Shown one piece after another: positions 39,630-48,826 of a stretch of DNA of 64,000 nt. The number at the start of each line of letters is the position of its first letter. Within the stretch, counting starts at the first letter, position 1. A model generated the notes under the pieces. That model made no database searches, was not told the origin of the DNA, and saw only the letters and a list, made by a program, of their open reading frames with translations. This stretch comes from Clostridiaceae bacterium. Lineage in GTDB: Bacteria > Bacillota > Clostridia > Tissierellales > Sporanaerobacteraceae. The DNA lies in assembly GCA_019391515.1 (NCBI GenBank), contig JAHXQP010000029.1, positions 32,411-96,410 of the forward strand, given 5' to 3'. A program made the position numbers and the translations under genes.

Positions 39630-41546
39630 TTAAGATGCTTCTACATCTTCAAATTGACTGTTGTAAAGGGAAGCATAGAATCCATCTTTTGATATAAGCT
39701 CTTCATGATTACCTTGTTCTACAATATCTCCATCTTTCATAACTAAGATCAAATCCGCATCCCTTATAGTTGAAAGTCTGTGGGCAATTATAAAAGCTGT
39801 TTTTCCTTTCATAAGATTTTCCATAGCCTTTTGTATAAGTATTTCAGTCCTAGTATCTACAGAAGATGTGGCCTCATCTAATATAAGCACCTTAGGATCT
39901 GAAAGAATTGCCCTAGCTATAGTAAGAAGTTGTTTCTGCCCTTGAGATATATTATTTGCCTCCTCATTTATAACCATGTTATAACCATCTGGCAAAGTCT
40001 TTATAAACCTATCAGCATGGGCTAATTTTGCAGCCCTAATCACTTCTTCATCTGTAGCATCTAGCTTACCATATCTTATATTCTCCATTATAGTACCACT
40101 AAAAAGCCATGTATCTTGTAAAACCATACCAAAATTACTTCTCAAATCTTCTCTACTAAAATCTACTACATTATGATCATCAAGAAGTATTCTACCTCCA
40201 TTTAAATCATAAAATCTCATAAGAAGTTTAACTATAGTAGTCTTACCTGCCCCTGTAGGCCCAACAATAGCAACTTTTTGTCCTGATTTAATATCTTGAG
40301 AAAAATCTTTTATTATAATTTTATCTTCATCGTACCCAAATTTAACATTTTCAAATGTTACTCTACCCTCAACTTCTCTAAGCTTAATAGGATTTTTAGA
40401 GTTTTCTATTTCCTCTTTTTCACTTAGAAATTCAAATACCCTTTCTGCTGCTGCCATAGTAGATTGCAATACATTACTTATTTGTGCAACTTGAGTTATA
40501 GGTTGAGTAAAGCTTCTTATATATTGAATAAAGGAAAGTATATCTCCTACTTCTATAGTTTTCTTAATAGCAAGCCATCCACCTAAAATTGAAACTCCAA
40601 CATACCCTAGATTGCCAACAAAATTCATAATAGGCATCATCATTCCTGATAAAAATTGAGCTTTCCAAGCAGAATCATAAAGTTCTGTATTAATATCTTC
40701 AAATTCTGTAACTACTTGTTCCTTGGCATTAAAAGCACTAACTATATTGTGTCCACCATATACTTCCTCTATATGTCCATTGACCTCACCAAGGGATTTT
40801 TGTTGTGCCTTAAAATATTTTTGACTTCTCTTAACTACAGCCATTACTATGGCCATAGATGTAGGTAATATCAAAAGAGCAACAATGGTCATCTGCCAAG
40901 ATATGGATAACATCATAATTAGCACACCTACTAAAGTGGTAGTTGATGTTATTATCTGGCTTAAACTTTGATTTAGCGATTGACTGACTGTATCCACATC
41001 ATTAGTAACCCTTGATAATACTTCTCCATAGGTTACCGAATCAAAATATTTAAGGGGTAATTTATTTATCTTTTGTGAGATTTCTTTTCTTAAATTATAA
41101 GATACCTTTTGAGAAACTCCAGTTACTATAAATCCTTGTATATAAGAAAATAGCGCAGACAATCCATAAAGTCCCATTAATGTTAGAATTATATTTCTTA
41201 TATACTGAAAATTAATTCCTCCAGTACCAGATACCTTCCTCATTAACCCTTCAAATATTTTAGTTGTTGCTTTTCCAAGTATTTTAGGCCCTGCTATTGA
41301 AAAAATTGTACTCCCTATAGCAAATATTATTACTATGATTAATTTGCATCTATAGGGTTTTAAATAATTAAGAAGTTTAGAGAAGGTTCCTTTAAAATCC
41401 TTTGGTTTTTCAAACTTTCCTGCCATAGGTCCATGCCCCTTTGGACCAGAACCCATCGGACCTTTATTATTAGTATTATTATTTTTACTCATATGCAAGT
41501 TCCTCCTCCGATAGCTGTGATAAGGCAATTTGCTTATAGACTTCAC
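39630..41546 (-). CDS. ABC exporter half-transporter (permease-ATPase), canonical Walker B; likely start at MSKNNN near 41492
   Basis: Walker A GPTGAGKTTIVK, signature SQGQKQ, Walker B VLILDEATSSVD; GGAGG RBS in front of MSKNNN. Confidence 0.93.
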   Translation of the reverse strand: MKSISKLPYHSYRRRNLHMSKNNNTNNKGPMGSGPKGHGPMAGKFEKPKDFKGTFSKLLNYLKPYRCKLIIVIIFAIGSTIFSIAGPKILGKATTKIFEGLMRKVSGTGGINFQYIRNIILTLMGLYGLSALFSYIQGFIVTGVSQKVSYNLRKEISQKINKLPLKYFDSVTYGEVLSRVTNDVDTVSQSLNQSLSQIITSTTTLVGVLIMMLSISWQMTIVALLILPTSMAIVMAVVKRSQKYFKAQQKSLGEVNGHIEEVYGGHNIVSAFNAKEQVVTEFEDINTELYDSAWKAQFLSGMMMPIMNFVGNLGYVGVSILGGWLAIKKTIEVGDILSFIQYIRSFTQPITQVAQISNVLQSTMAAAERVFEFLSEKEEIENSKNPIKLREVEGRVTFENVKFGYDEDKIIIKDFSQDIKSGQKVAIVGPTGAGKTTIVKLLMRFYDLNGGRILLDDHNVVDFSREDLRSNFGMVLQDTWLFSGTIMENIRYGKLDATDEEVIRAAKLAHADRFIKTLPDGYNMVINEEANNISQGQKQLLTIARAILSDPKVLILDEATSSVDTRTEILIQKAMENLMKGKTAFIIAHRLSTIRDADLILVMKDGDIVEQGNHEELISKDGFYASLYNSQFEDVEAS

Positions 41547-43740
41547 ATTCTTTTAGTAGTTCTCTATGAGTTCCCATACCTACTATTTTTCCCTCATCTA
41601 AAACAATAATCTTTTCTGCATTTTTTATTGTATTTATTCTTTGAGCCACTACCAACATAGTCCTATTTTTAATTTCTTTTTTAATCGCCTTTCTTAATAA
41701 GGCATCTGTTTTAAAATCAAGAGCTGAAAAACTATCATCAAATATAAGTACCTTTGGTGTTTTAGCCAAGGCCCTTGCAATTGAAAGTCTTTGTTTTTGA
41801 CCTCCTGACACATTGGTTCCTCCTTGAGTTATATCAGAAGATATACCTTTTTCTTTTCCTTCTATAAATTCATTTGCTTGGGCTATTTCTATGGCTTTTA
41901 GTACATCTTCATTGCTGGCATCAAAGTTTTTACCATACTTTAAATTACTTTCTATAGTTCCCGTAAATAGTATTCCCTTTTGAGGAACATATCCTATTTT
42001 CTCTCTTAAATCGTTAAGACTAATATCTTTAATATCTACTCCATCAAAAAGAATCTTTCCACTTGTAACATCATAAAATCTAGGAACTAAGTTTATTAGA
42101 GTAGATTTACCACTTCCTGTACTACCTATAAAAGCTGTAGTCTCTCCAGGTTTTGCAGTAAAGGATATATCTTTAAGAACATGTACTTCTGCTCCTGGAT
42201 ATTTAAAACTAACATTTTTAAATTCAATTAGTCCTTTCACATCATTATTAAGTTCTTTGGGTTTTTTAGGATCTATAATTGTAATATCTTCATCTAATAC
42301 TTCACCTATTCTTTGAGCTGATACTGAAGCTCTTGGAAGTATAAGAGAAATCATCGATAGCATAAGGAAAGACATAATTATCTGCATTGCATATTGCATA
42401 AATGCCATCATATCTCCAACCTGTATATTGGCTTTATCTATTTCATGAGCCCCTACCCATACTATTAATAATGTTATAACGTTCATAATAAGCATCATAG
42501 TAGGCATCATAATAGTCATCAATCTTGAAACAAATAAATTGGTTTTTGTTAAATCCTTATTAGCATTGTTAAACTTTCCTTCCTCAGATTCCTGCGTATT
42601 GAAAGCCCTTATAACCATCATTCCATTAAGGGATTCTCTCATTACAAGATTTACTTTATCAACAAGCTTTTGAACTTTTTTAAACTTTGGCATAGCAATA
42701 GAAAATAAAGTTATTACAAGGATTAAAATACCTACAACTCCAACCCCTACTATCCATGCCATAGAAGTATTAGTGTCAAGAGCTCTTATAACCCCACCAA
42801 CTCCAAGTATAGGGGCATAAAATACCATCCTTAACAACAACATTACGAATAACTGTACTTGCTGTATATCATTGGTGCTTCTAGTTATTAAAGAAGCAGT
42901 TGAAAAATTATCAAATTCTGCATCTGAAAAAGACGTAACTTTTTTAAATACCTTATCCCTTAAATCTCTACCAAGGGAAGCTGACACTTTTGCGGCTATA
43001 AAACCTACAATTACTGAAGCTATCATTCCTATTAAAGCAATAAGCAACATTTTTCCACCTGTAGATAATATATAATTAGATTGGACCTTATCTATATCCA
43101 TTCCTATAGCTTCATATTCAACCTTTATATAATTTATAGCAGACTGAGTTATTATAGTATCCGGAATATTTTTAAATTGTTTGTCTATTTCATCCTTTAA
43201 ATTTTCAAATTGTTCCTTAGGTAGATTTTTAATTACCATAAAAGGATCAGTACCTTCAGACAATTTTCCAAAAATATTTTCTATATTATTATCTTTTCCA
43301 GAAACAACACCTTGGGGTACACCTTTTTCTATACTGTATTTAGTAAGTATAGCCTTTCCTAAAAAAGAATTCATTCTTTCAATATCTTCTTTATTAGATG
43401 TATTTAATATATATAAACTTTCTCTTTCTAATGCTTTATACTTCTTAGAATAACCATTGTATTCTTCCTTAGTTAAATTCTCTTTACCTATGATTTTATA
43501 GTTATTATCTATCAAACTATTTTCTTCTTCATTTAAAAACAACTTTATCTTTTCCATTTCTCCAGCTCTAATTACCTGTGGTATAGCATTATCTATTCCA
43601 TTTTGTTGTATACCTATATTAACTATATTTGACATATAATCAGGAAGAGCAAGATCTGTCATAGCTTGAGCTAATAAGAGAACTATTATTATCAATATAG
43701 ATATAGTAAAAGGTTTTAGCTCCTTTAAAATATTTTTCAT
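41485..43740 (-). CDS. ABC exporter half-transporter with large extracytoplasmic insertion and degenerate Walker B Glu
   Basis: Walker A GSTGSGKSTLIN, VSGGQKQR, VLIFDDSFSALD; about 180 aa between TM1 and TM2. Confidence 0.93.
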   Translation of the reverse strand: MKNILKELKPFTISILIIIVLLLAQAMTDLALPDYMSNIVNIGIQQNGIDNAIPQVIRAGEMEKIKLFLNEEENSLIDNNYKIIGKENLTKEEYNGYSKKYKALERESLYILNTSNKEDIERMNSFLGKAILTKYSIEKGVPQGVVSGKDNNIENIFGKLSEGTDPFMVIKNLPKEQFENLKDEIDKQFKNIPDTIITQSAINYIKVEYEAIGMDIDKVQSNYILSTGGKMLLIALIGMIASVIVGFIAAKVSASLGRDLRDKVFKKVTSFSDAEFDNFSTASLITRSTNDIQQVQLFVMLLLRMVFYAPILGVGGVIRALDTNTSMAWIVGVGVVGILILVITLFSIAMPKFKKVQKLVDKVNLVMRESLNGMMVIRAFNTQESEEGKFNNANKDLTKTNLFVSRLMTIMMPTMMLIMNVITLLIVWVGAHEIDKANIQVGDMMAFMQYAMQIIMSFLMLSMISLILPRASVSAQRIGEVLDEDITIIDPKKPKELNNDVKGLIEFKNVSFKYPGAEVHVLKDISFTAKPGETTAFIGSTGSGKSTLINLVPRFYDVTSGKILFDGVDIKDISLNDLREKIGYVPQKGILFTGTIESNLKYGKNFDASNEDVLKAIEIAQANEFIEGKEKGISSDITQGGTNVSGGQKQRLSIARALAKTPKVLIFDDSFSALDFKTDALLRKAIKKEIKNRTMLVVAQRINTIKNAEKIIVLDEGKIVGMGTHRELLKECEVYKQIALSQLSEEELAYE

Positions 43741-43775
43741 CGTTTTCCTCCCTACATTAATTTAATCGATTTTTA

Positions 43776-44243
43776 TTAATTCTTATACTCCATATCAAGA
43801 GCATTGCTAAAGTTATCCCTCATTTGTATAAAAAGCCTTCTAAGGATTATCTTTTCCTCTGTTGTTATATTTTCAAAACATTCCTTTTGAACTTTATCCA
43901 TTACTTTAGTTGCCTCATTACACAATTTTCTTCCCTTCTCAGTAATATATACCCTAATTATCCTCTGATCCAATTCATCTTTTCTACGTTCTACTATACC
44001 TTCCTTTTCCATTCTCTTTAACATTACAGTTATAGTAGATGGTTTTACTTGCAATTTTTCTGCTAACTCACTCTGACTTTTACCACCTTCTTTGTTTAAA
44101 ATAAAAAGCATAGGCGGTTGGCCAGGATAAATACCTACTTCTTCAAGAAGTACATGGGTACGATAATAGTGAAGCCTTAATATTTCTAAAAATATAAAGT
44201 ATAGTGAATCCTTATCTATATTATCCATAAAAATTACCTCCAT
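43776..44243 (-). CDS. MarR family transcriptional regulator
   Basis: SQSELAEKLQVKPSTITVMLKRMEKEGIVERRKDELDQRIIRVYITEKG. Confidence 0.93.
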   Translation of the reverse strand: MEVIFMDNIDKDSLYFIFLEILRLHYYRTHVLLEEVGIYPGQPPMLFILNKEGGKSQSELAEKLQVKPSTITVMLKRMEKEGIVERRKDELDQRIIRVYITEKGRKLCNEATKVMDKVQKECFENITTEEKIILRRLFIQMRDNFSNALDMEYKN

Positions 44244-44370
44244 TTATTAGTTAGCCATCTAAATATATGATATATAATATTATCACCATCTTATATCATA
44301 GTCAATACAAAATTTATTATTATAAGTTATTTTTTATATTAGGCTGCTAAGTATTATTATAAAAAATAAA

Positions 44371-44401
44371 AGGATTAGGTTAAATAATATAACCTAATCC
44401 T
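44371..44401. terminator. Rho-independent terminator of corA
   Basis: AGGATTAGGTTA / TAACCTAATCCT. Confidence 0.7.
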
Positions 44402-45467
44402 AAAGCCATCCTTTTTTCTTGAAAAACCTAACCATAATAATCGATGTTACTGCACTTATTCCCCAAAACATTAAATATCCATATTTCCATTTGTGTTCTG
44501 GTATATTTGTAAAATTCATTCCATATACCCCTGATAAAAAAGTAAGAGGAATGAATATAGTTGAAAAAATAGTCAATACTTTCATTACTTCATTGGTCTT
44601 ATTTCCTATACTTGAAATATAGGTATCAATCATACCTGAAAGAACATCCCTATAGGTTTCTACCATATCTATAATTTGAATTGTATGATCATGTACATCT
44701 CTAAAATAGTAGATGTTTTTTTCATTTATTATTCCAAATTCATTTTTGGTTAGGCTTCCTAGTATGTTCCTTATAGGCCAGATATAGTTTCCTATATAGA
44801 TCAATTCTCTTTTTAATTCGTATATTTCCTGCAAAACCTTTTTCTCTGGATTAGATATCAACTGTTCTTCTAATAAATCTATCCTATTATCTATTTCTTC
44901 CAATACTAAAAAATAGCTATCTACAACTGCATCTATAAGTGCATAGAAAAGATAATCTACATTATTCTTTCTTATATTGCTACCTTCTTCTATTCTTTCT
45001 ATGACATTGTCAAAAGTACTATTGGGAAACTCTTGAAAAGTAATCAGGATATCTTTTAATAGTACAAAAGATATCTGTTCTGATTTTATTTCATTTTTTT
45101 CTTCATCATACTTGAAAAGCTTAGCTATAACAAATGTACAATTGTTATAATCTTCAATTTTAGGTTTATGATATGTATTCAATACATCTTCTAACAATAA
45201 AGTATGTAGTTTAAATTTTTCTCCAATATCTCTTACAATATTAGCATCTTTAAGCCCAATTAAGTTGATCCATTTAATACTATCATTAGTTTCAAATTTT
45301 AATTCATTTATATCTTTTTTCGACTCAATTATATACATATCCTCATTGTATTCAGTAACTATGATCTCTACATTTTCTTTTCCTTTCTTTCCAATATGCT
45401 GAAGAGTTCCTGGTTTAGTATTGACTTTTGCTCTAGGCATATTTACATCCCTTTTAATTTTATTCAT
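44400..45467 (-). CDS. corA: CorA family magnesium/cobalt transporter
   Basis: C-terminal FLSGVYGMNFTNIPE (GMN motif) and final TM. Confidence 0.94.
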   Translation of the reverse strand: MNKIKRDVNMPRAKVNTKPGTLQHIGKKGKENVEIIVTEYNEDMYIIESKKDINELKFETNDSIKWINLIGLKDANIVRDIGEKFKLHTLLLEDVLNTYHKPKIEDYNNCTFVIAKLFKYDEEKNEIKSEQISFVLLKDILITFQEFPNSTFDNVIERIEEGSNIRKNNVDYLFYALIDAVVDSYFLVLEEIDNRIDLLEEQLISNPEKKVLQEIYELKRELIYIGNYIWPIRNILGSLTKNEFGIINEKNIYYFRDVHDHTIQIIDMVETYRDVLSGMIDTYISSIGNKTNEVMKVLTIFSTIFIPLTFLSGVYGMNFTNIPEHKWKYGYLMFWGISAVTSIIMVRFFKKKGWL

Positions 45468-45567
45468 ATAAACCTCTCCCTATATATTAAAAAACACTAG
45501 CCTTTTTTAGTACTTGGCATCACTCCAATAGTTTCTACAAAGTACTCTATATCTAATAAGTATTAAT

Positions 45568-46368
45568 TTATAAAATTTCACCCTTCCAATTTTCTAAAGC
45601 TTTTTTTACAGAGCGAGCCATCTCTATGGAAAAATCTGCTCCAGTTTTTTGAAAATACATGAATTGGCCAAAGTTTTCTACATTAAGTTTGCCGTAATCC
45701 ATATTACCTCTATTTTTAAACATTTCTTCAAAATCTTCTTTTTTAAGTCTTTTATACTTTTCATCAAATACTACATATCTACTGTCGAATCTTTCTCTAT
45801 GAACCCTTTCAAAATCATCTGGATAATATCCCATCGGCAAAAGTGCTATAGGAAATGTCCATTTAGGCAATCTAAATATTTCTCTATGGATTTCATAATT
45901 TTCCATTATATCTCCAATATAACAAGAACCTATTCCTAAAGATTCTGCAGCTATTACAGCATTTTGTGCTGATATTAAGGCATCACAACAAGCTAAAAAC
46001 AAATCAGCTTCTTCTGGACCATTATATACTATATCCTTTTTTCCACACATCTTTTTCACATTGCAATAATCATAATAATCAAACCATCTTTGCATATCAG
46101 CTAAAAATAATAATAGTATTGGGGCTTTAGCAATAAAACCCTGATTATCACAGGTTCTACTAAGTTTTTTCTTTGTTTCTTCATCTTTTATAACTATTAT
46201 GGAATAAAGTTGCATATTCCCAGCAGTAGGCGCTTTCATAGCAATTTTAAGAATAGTTTCTAAATCTTCTTCCCTAATAGCTAAATCTTTATATCTCCTA
46301 AGAGATACTCTTTCTTCCAAAGTCTTTATAACATGATTCACATTAATTCCCCCTTTATTTTGGGTCAT
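45568..46368 (-). CDS. Nitroreductase family protein; likely GTG start near 46341
   Basis: RVSLRRYKDLAIREEDLETILKIAMKAPTAGNMQLYSIIVI; AAESLGIGSCYIGDI; RBS GGGGG before GTG-Asn-His. Confidence 0.88.
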   Translation of the reverse strand: MTQNKGGINVNHVIKTLEERVSLRRYKDLAIREEDLETILKIAMKAPTAGNMQLYSIIVIKDEETKKKLSRTCDNQGFIAKAPILLLFLADMQRWFDYYDYCNVKKMCGKKDIVYNGPEEADLFLACCDALISAQNAVIAAESLGIGSCYIGDIMENYEIHREIFRLPKWTFPIALLPMGYYPDDFERVHRERFDSRYVVFDEKYKRLKKEDFEEMFKNRGNMDYGKLNVENFGQFMYFQKTGADFSIEMARSVKKALENWKGEIL

Positions 46369-46445
46369 ATACTTTAATTCTTGTTATATTTCCAATCATT
46401 GTATACTACTCTTCTACATAATCCTTCTATTCCCTTTTTAAATAT

Positions 46446-46491
46446 AAAAATAATCTGAGCAATATAATATTGTTTTACTCAGATTATTTTT
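46446..46491. terminator. Rho-independent terminator
   Basis: AAAAATAATCTGAG ... CTCAGATTATTTTT. Confidence 0.75.
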
Positions 46492-46511
46492 GACTAAATA
46501 TTAATCTTACT

Positions 46512-47021
46512 TTAGTATTTATCGTAACTTACAATTTCATTAAGTTCTTTTCTCGGTCTTTGAGATGGAGATTCTGAAGGATATCCTAGTGGAGTTATGG
46601 ATACTACTCTTACATCTTCTGGAATGTCTAATATATCTTTAACCTTGGTTTCATCAAAACTACCTAACCAGCAAGTGCCCAATCCTTGTTCATATGCTTC
46701 TAATATCATATATGCTGTAGCAATAGATAGATCAACGGTATAACGTGGTTGCCCACATTTCATAACTCCACTTGCTTCTGTACCACAGCAGACTAAAATT
46801 ATTGGAGCCTCTCCAACAAATGGTTGCTTAATAGCCTCATTAGTAAGTTTTTCTCTTAGTTTTGAATCCTTTACAACTATGAACCTCCATTCCTGCAAGT
46901 TCTTTGCAGATGGAGAAAGTCTAGCAGCTTCCAATACCTTTAATAGCTTTTCCTCTTCTACAGGTTTGCTACTATACTTTCTTATACTCCTTCTCCCTTT
47001 TATTGCAGATAAAACATCCAT
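46512..47021 (-). CDS. Nitroreductase family protein
   Basis: [56 protein letters not shown]. Confidence 0.92.
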   Translation of the reverse strand: MDVLSAIKGRRSIRKYSSKPVEEEKLLKVLEAARLSPSAKNLQEWRFIVVKDSKLREKLTNEAIKQPFVGEAPIILVCCGTEASGVMKCGQPRYTVDLSIATAYMILEAYEQGLGTCWLGSFDETKVKDILDIPEDVRVVSITPLGYPSESPSQRPRKELNEIVSYDKY

Positions 47022-47074
47022 TGCATATACCCCCTTATGTTTAATTTATAAAAAAGTGGAAATTTTTAAATCCA

Positions 47075-48826
47075 CTACATCTTCCATCCTAACTTTTCAA
47101 TCTGATTGTACTTAGCATACCAGCCATCTTTTCCTGCAAGTTCTTGCGGCGTACCTATTTCTACAATTCTTCCATTTTCCAGCATAACAACTTTATCAGC
47201 GTCGATGATCCCAGATATTCTATGGCTTATGGTAAGGATTGTTCTATCTTTTGATATTTCTTTCAATGCCTTAAAAATTTTTGCCTTCGTTATAGAATCT
47301 AAGCTAGAGGTTACTTCATCAAGAAGTAATATGGGTGGATTGCATACTAGTGCACAAGCAAGGGCTAATAATTGATATTGACCATGAGAAAGCTTCATTT
47401 CTCCTTCTCCAATTATAGTATCATATCCTTTAGAAAGTTTCACGATATCCTCATGCAATCCTACAGTTTTAGCCGCAATTAGCACTTCTTCCTCTGTAAT
47501 GGTTTCATCATATAATGTAATTGCTTCTCTAATAGTTCCATCATATATTGGAAAGGATTGAGGTACAATGCCTATAGTTCTACGACGTATATCAGCCGGC
47601 ATTTCAAAGGGATCAAAATCCCCTATTTTTATACTACCTTGATTCGGCTTATATAGTCCTGCTACAAGATTTAAAATAGTACTTTTTCCAGTACCTGTTC
47701 TTCCTATTAGCGCAACCTTAGTTCCTGTTTCTATGTCAAATGAAACATTATCAACAATATTTTTAACATTATCATAAGCAAATGTAACATTCTTTATAGT
47801 TATAGGTAAAGGATTTAAAACTTTTTTATCCAATGACAATTCCGTTTTGTGTTCTTCCTCCTCGTTGTCAAAATCATTTATTCTTTGAAACCCTGAAAGA
47901 GCTTCTTGTATTGTCTGAAATTCTACAGCTATGGCTTCAATAGGTGCAAGCATTCTTGATATCAAATCAACTGCAGCTGCAACTGAACCAATACTAATTC
48001 CTAAAGCTCCTAAGCCACTTGGTGCAGCTATGACTACAGTAATAGCTATAATAATCGCCCTAAGTATTTGCATTAAACAAGGAAATATAGAATCCAATGT
48101 ACTGGTTTTATGAACTGCTTCAATATTCTGATTCAACGGTTCCTGAAAATCAGATATAAACTGATTTTCCATCCCAAATATCTTAATTGTTCTTATTCCA
48201 TTAAATATTTCCTGAACAGAACCATTAATATGTCCAACTGCTCTTCTTGCCTCCATTTGAGCTTTAAAAGTATTGTGTTTGAAAAATCTAGCAATCAAAT
48301 ATATTATAGGGACTAGAATCATCATATATAGTGCTAGTGTAGGACTTAAAAAATATATAGATATTATAATTCCTATTGCCTTCAGTCCATCAGATAGCAT
48401 ACCTATTAAACCACTTGTAAAAAGTGTGCCAACTGCATCCACATCTGAAGTAAATCGGCTCATTATCTCACCAACAGCATTATTTGAAAAATATGATATT
48501 GGTAGTTTTGATAATTTTTTCGCCATATTTAATCGAACATTTAATAAAATATTTTGTCCAACAATTGCCATCATATATTCACGAAAGAAATCAGCAACAC
48601 CACCTAATACTACAGCCAATAGATAATAACAAGACAATTTCCATAGATTATCATAAATCCCTTTGGAAATATTATTGTCTATAATTTTTTTTAGAATTTG
48701 GGGTGGAATTAACTGCATTAAAATACCAACAATAATGGCAATAGCTAAGAATATAATATATATATATTTGTCTTTGCAAGTTGTCTTAATTGAAATAGAT
48801 ACTATTTTATTTTTCAATTGATTCAT
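47075..48826 (-). CDS. ABC exporter half-transporter, canonical Walker B, degenerate LSHGQ signature
   Basis: GRTGTGKSTILN, LSHGQYQLLALACAL, ILLLDEVTSSLD. Confidence 0.93.
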   Translation of the reverse strand: MNQLKNKIVSISIKTTCKDKYIYIIFLAIAIIVGILMQLIPPQILKKIIDNNISKGIYDNLWKLSCYYLLAVVLGGVADFFREYMMAIVGQNILLNVRLNMAKKLSKLPISYFSNNAVGEIMSRFTSDVDAVGTLFTSGLIGMLSDGLKAIGIIISIYFLSPTLALYMMILVPIIYLIARFFKHNTFKAQMEARRAVGHINGSVQEIFNGIRTIKIFGMENQFISDFQEPLNQNIEAVHKTSTLDSIFPCLMQILRAIIIAITVVIAAPSGLGALGISIGSVAAAVDLISRMLAPIEAIAVEFQTIQEALSGFQRINDFDNEEEEHKTELSLDKKVLNPLPITIKNVTFAYDNVKNIVDNVSFDIETGTKVALIGRTGTGKSTILNLVAGLYKPNQGSIKIGDFDPFEMPADIRRRTIGIVPQSFPIYDGTIREAITLYDETITEEEVLIAAKTVGLHEDIVKLSKGYDTIIGEGEMKLSHGQYQLLALACALVCNPPILLLDEVTSSLDSITKAKIFKALKEISKDRTILTISHRISGIIDADKVVMLENGRIVEIGTPQELAGKDGWYAKYNQIEKLGWKM

